A stretch of DNA of 64,000 nucleotides from Incurvaria masculella (taxonomy: Eukaryota; Arthropoda; Insecta; Lepidoptera; Incurvariidae). Under the pieces are notes generated by a model. The model worked only from the letters and a program-made list of their open reading frames with translations. It was not told where the DNA came from and did not search any database. The DNA is taken from contig OX335646.2 of NCBI GenBank assembly GCA_946894095.1, positions 19,152,077 through 19,216,076 of the forward strand, in the 5' to 3' direction. This document shows positions 61,509 through 64,000 of the stretch, piece after piece. The translations under genes and the position numbers were made by a program. How positions within the stretch are numbered: the stretch's first letter is position 1; each line of letters begins with the position of its first letter.

Positions 61509-61696
61509 CTCTATCGTGTGGGGGCGGCGCAGCGACCGGGGGGAGCGCGCGCTGGAGGGCGCGGGGCGCGTGTCGGCGCGCGCCGCCGAGCTGCGCCTGG
61601 CGCCGGCGCTGCCGAGCGACGCGGGCGTGTACGCGTGCGCTGTCACCGCGCCCGACGGCACCGCCGCCAGGAGGGACATCGACGTGCAAGTCCGGA
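61509..61696 (+). CDS. Dscam-like: Dscam-like exon: second half of Ig6 (Ig6b)
   Basis: Internal exon of 188 nt from TGGTGCGCAG|CTCT to TCCGGA|GTGAGT, phase 2 in, phase 1 out. Residues 471-532 begin SIVWGRRSD (W474) and end with SDAGVYAC (C513), AVTAPDGTAARRDIDVQVR. The acceptor is poor in pyrimidines. The final 91 coding bases plus 26 bases past the donor form the unit of a 117 bp array running to 62460. The correct reading frame stops at TAG 61711-61713 if the donor is not used, so the 1.1 kb open frame across the array in another phase is not coding. Confidence 0.92.
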
Positions 61697-62460
61697 GTGA
61701 GTTGCCGGTGTAGGTGTCGAGGGCGCTGCCGAGCGACGCGGGCGTGTACGCGTGCGCTGTCACCGCGCCCGACGGCACCGCCGCCAGGAGGGACATCGAC
61801 GTGCAAGTCCGGAGTGAGTTGCCGGTGTAGGTGTCGAGGGCGCTGTCGAGCGACGCGGGCGTGTACGCGTGCGCTGTCACCGCGCCCGACGGCACCGCCG
61901 CCAGGAGGGACATCGACGTGCAAGTCCGGAGTGAGTTGCCGGTGTAGGTGTCGAGGGCGCTGCCGAGCGACGCGGGCGTGTACGCGTGCGCTGTCACCGC
62001 GCCCGACGGCACCGCCGCCAGGAGGGACATCGACGTGCAAGTCCGGAGTGAGTTGCCGGTGTAGGTGTCGAGGGCGCTGCCGAGCGACGCGGGCGTGTAC
62101 GCGTGCGCTGTCACCGCGCCCGACGGCACCGCCGCCAGGAGGGACATCGACGTGCAAGTCCGGAGTGAGTTGCCGGTGTAGGTGTCGAGGGCGCTGCCGA
62201 GCGACGCGGGCGTGTACGCGTGCGCTGTCACCGCGCCCGACGGCACCGCCGCCAGGAGGGACATCGACGTGCAAGTCCGGAGTGAGTTGCCGGTGTAGGT
62301 GTCGAGGGCGCTGCCGAGCGACGCGGGCATGTACGCGTGCGCTGTCACCGCGCCCGACGGCACCGCCGCCAGGAGGGACATCGACGTGCAAGTCCGGAGT
62401 GAGTTGCCGGTGTAGGTGTCGAGGGCGCTGCCGAGCTACTCGGGCGTATACCCGTGACAC
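61606..62460 (+). repeat. 117 bp exon-derived tandem array (Ig6b end plus donor), 7 full units and a partial
   Basis: Unit starts fall at 61606, 61723, 61840, 61957, 62074, 62191 and 62308, with a decaying eighth from 62425. Each unit has the last 91 bases of the Ig6b exon, the donor GGA|GTGAGT, and 20 more bases ending near GTGTAG. Only two single-base variants were noticed among the seven (C to T near 61845; G to A near 62331). The period is 39 codons, so each copy reads in the exon's frame and is closed by the same TAG. A GTGTAG|G site at each junction looks like an acceptor but lacks a pyrimidine tract, and a cassette between such a site and the next donor would be 100 nt, shifting the frame. 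Confidence 0.97.
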
Positions 62461-63638
62461 GTTGATCTCCGTGACCGATCACATAATTTCGAGTCACAGA
62501 GATCTTCACTACCGTCGCTAGTCCCGTGCTGCCAACACTTTTTTAAGTTGTTTATTTGCTATCAGGATAATAAACATACAATTTACACAAAAATATTTTC
62601 TAAATATGTTTCCCACTGATCAACTTAAGGGCCTGGTACTAGCCAAATCGCAAAGTTAGACGAGGCACCCCAAGTAAACTAACTAAGTCTGACGATTATA
62701 AGTGTCATCCTTACAATATATGATTCCTTGTCTAGGAATCGAATGATTTTCGTTAATGTATGTTTCCTTTTTCTATACAAAATACATTGCGGAAACGGTG
62801 TCCATTTCCGAACTTTTTTGACTAAATGTAGAAATCTAAAAGCAAATGGAATTTTTTGTTTATGCATATATGCTGTTTTTGCTTATATCTAGAAATCGAA
62901 TGACTTTCAGATTTCTAATGAGAAAAATCAACTTTTTTTATTTTTATTATTATTTAAATAAATGATGGAATAAAAAAATATTAACAATCCATTATCAGTC
63001 TGGAGTTCTATTTGGATTTGCTGAAGCGTTTCACTACATATTATTACATTTGTTAAAAAGTGCATTTGTATGGCGCGAGTAGTTGGCTAGTCCTAGCGCC
63101 TTAATCTTTGTGTGCGCCAAAGATAACAGAATATTATCCAAACATACATAGAACTATCAACATACAAAACATCATAACAGTCACAAAAGTAAATGATTTC
63201 TAAATTAGTATTAAAATTAACTTCATTATTTCTTAGCTTCACGCAAAATATGGCATTGCTTGCACATTGATAAGTTGGTGCCAAAATTCATACGATCACT
63301 CGCATATCGGTGGTGGCGCGCATAGTGCGGATATAGAGTCGTGTCAATATGACGTTTTGGGACTGTTCACTTTACTTACTTAATTAATCATTTATATCCG
63401 TTCACTTAATTTTAAACATAATTTTAATGCACTGTTTAGGCGGCGTATCAAAATAAAAAACTTACATTCAAAATTCAGATCAAAAAGTAAGTGCCTGCTG
63501 TCTTTTAATAAACTTTGTTATAGAACCTTGTTGCATATCCGGTGGTTTGAGATGATTTCTGTAAGTAAAGAAAACGTTTTGTAAAGTGTCAATTGGTACA
63601 AAACGGGAAATCGCAATTTGTTACGTTTTCTTTCGCAG
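61697..63638 (+). other. Intron Ig6b to Ig7a (1.9 kb)
   Basis: The first 760 bases are the 117 bp array; 62465-63638 is AT-rich with no element I can name. The acceptor end has a clear pyrimidine tract. Confidence 0.8.
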
Positions 63639-63784
63639 ATCCTCCAAAGATTTCTCCGTTTATTTTCTCCTCCGAACTGACTGAAGGAAGCTCCGTCCAA
63701 GTTTTGTGTGGTGTATCGTCAGGAGACAAGCCTCTATACTTCTCCTGGTTTAAGGATGGTGCTCCTATACCCACTTCTTTACAG
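63639..63784 (+). CDS. Dscam-like: Dscam-like exon: first half of Ig7 (Ig7a)
   Basis: Internal exon of 146 nt from TTTCTTTCGCAG|AT to TTTACAG|GTTAGT, both strong sites; phase 1 in, phase 0 out. Residues 534-581 read PPKISPFIFSSELTEGSSV then QVLC (C556) and SSGDKPLYFSWFKDG (W569). The PKIxPF start and SGDxPL motif are typical of Dscam Ig7, the half-domain that is alternative in fly Dscam1 (exon 9) and Dscam2 (exon 10). Its base composition is much less GC-rich than Ig2a to Ig6b. Only 216 bases follow in the window, so alternative copies downstream cannot be excluded. Confidence 0.92.
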
Positions 63785-64000
63785 GTTAGTGTTATTATTA
63801 ATCAACCATGTTAAAGCGTGCAGTGCATTCGTGTCATCCAACTACAATGCAACCCCCTGCTTGAGATTACTTTTTTGGTCACTTCGGGTATGAGAATTGA
63901 GTTCCTACTTTTTTTTTTATTGTAAATAAACATGAAAGTATAATACAAAATTATTAAAACAAAGTTCTGCCAAACTGCATAGCAGTTTGTTGGCAGAGTT

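Larger units (their letters stand above)
8328..63784 (+). other. Dscam-like: Dscam-family Ig receptor gene, 11 internal exons (partial at both ends)
   Basis: Seen: eleven exons bounded by AG/GT, with phases that match at all ten junctions, give 581 codons without a stop. They hold the second half of Ig1, complete Ig2 to Ig6, and the first half of Ig7. Disulfide pairs by my residue numbering are Ig2 C71-C135, Ig3 C185-C238, Ig4 C280-C320, Ig5 C363-C421 and Ig6 C462-C513. Known: Dscam proteins are single-pass homophilic adhesion receptors (10 Ig and 6 FNIII domains) used in neurite self-avoidance and, in insects, haemocyte recognition. The family call rests on recalled domain-by-domain resemblance, for example LIREV in Ig2, GMYQC in Ig4, GDVVS in Ig5, AGYPI in Ig6, and PKISPF followed by SGDKPL in Ig7. 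The paralogue is unresolved. Introns are 0.65 to 15.1 kb. Start, signal peptide, FNIII, membrane and cytoplasmic parts lie outside. Confidence 0.93.

Noticed and set aside
61606..62460. CRISPR-like or zinc-finger-like array
   Set aside because: No spacers; units are head-to-tail copies of an Ig exon end in a eukaryotic gene.
61391..62521. 376-codon open frame on + and 301- and 349-codon frames on - over the Ig6b array
   Set aside because: They arise because the 117 bp unit is a multiple of three and GC-rich; the frame matching Dscam Ig6 is a different one and stops at 61711.

Overview
The window is insect nuclear DNA and most likely lepidopteran. It has split genes with GT-AG introns, an AT-rich background, and dense interspersed repeats of kinds common in moth and butterfly genomes: a tRNA-derived SINE, TTAA-flanked MITEs, the AACCGACTTCAAA foldback family, the GGCCAAGTGCGAGTCGG family, RTE-type and Jockey/CR1-type retrotransposon scraps, and a Tc1/mariner-type element. 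There is no operon, ribosome binding site or other prokaryotic feature.

The one gene I can support is a Dscam-family immunoglobulin receptor on the + strand. Eleven consecutive internal exons (8328-8467, 11851-12039, 27147-27287, 28574-28691, 29345-29561, 44100-44310, 58641-58794, 59645-59793, 60454-60544, 61509-61696, 63639-63784) splice with matching phase at all ten junctions. They give 581 uninterrupted codons covering the second half of Ig1 to the first half of Ig7. The gene runs off both ends: signal peptide and Ig1 first half lie upstream; the rest of Ig7, later Ig and FNIII domains, membrane segment and tail lie downstream. Residue numbers below count from the first complete codon in 8328-8467. 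The exact paralogue (Dscam1/2/3/4-like) is not decided. Each exon seen here is single-copy where fly Dscam1 has exon clusters.

Layout: 1-8327 repeats and unassigned DNA; 8328-12039 Ig1b and Ig2a; a 15.1 kb intron with nested transposons; 27147-29561 compact Ig2b-Ig3a-Ig3b; a 14.5 kb intron; Ig4 at 44.1 kb; a 14.3 kb intron; 58641-63784 compact Ig5a to Ig7a.

The most unusual signal is that several exons are followed by tandem copies of their own 3' end plus the 5' splice site. Ig4 has about eleven decayed ~54 bp units (44288-45285). Ig5a has three decayed copies (58805-59220). Ig6b has a nearly uniform 117 bp, 39-codon-period array (61606-62460). Ig3b has one short echo (29608-29641). A second notable feature is exon Ig2a, which carries a GGC-repeat glycine tract and sits between a TIR element ending about 53 bp upstream and a MITE starting 32 bp downstream.
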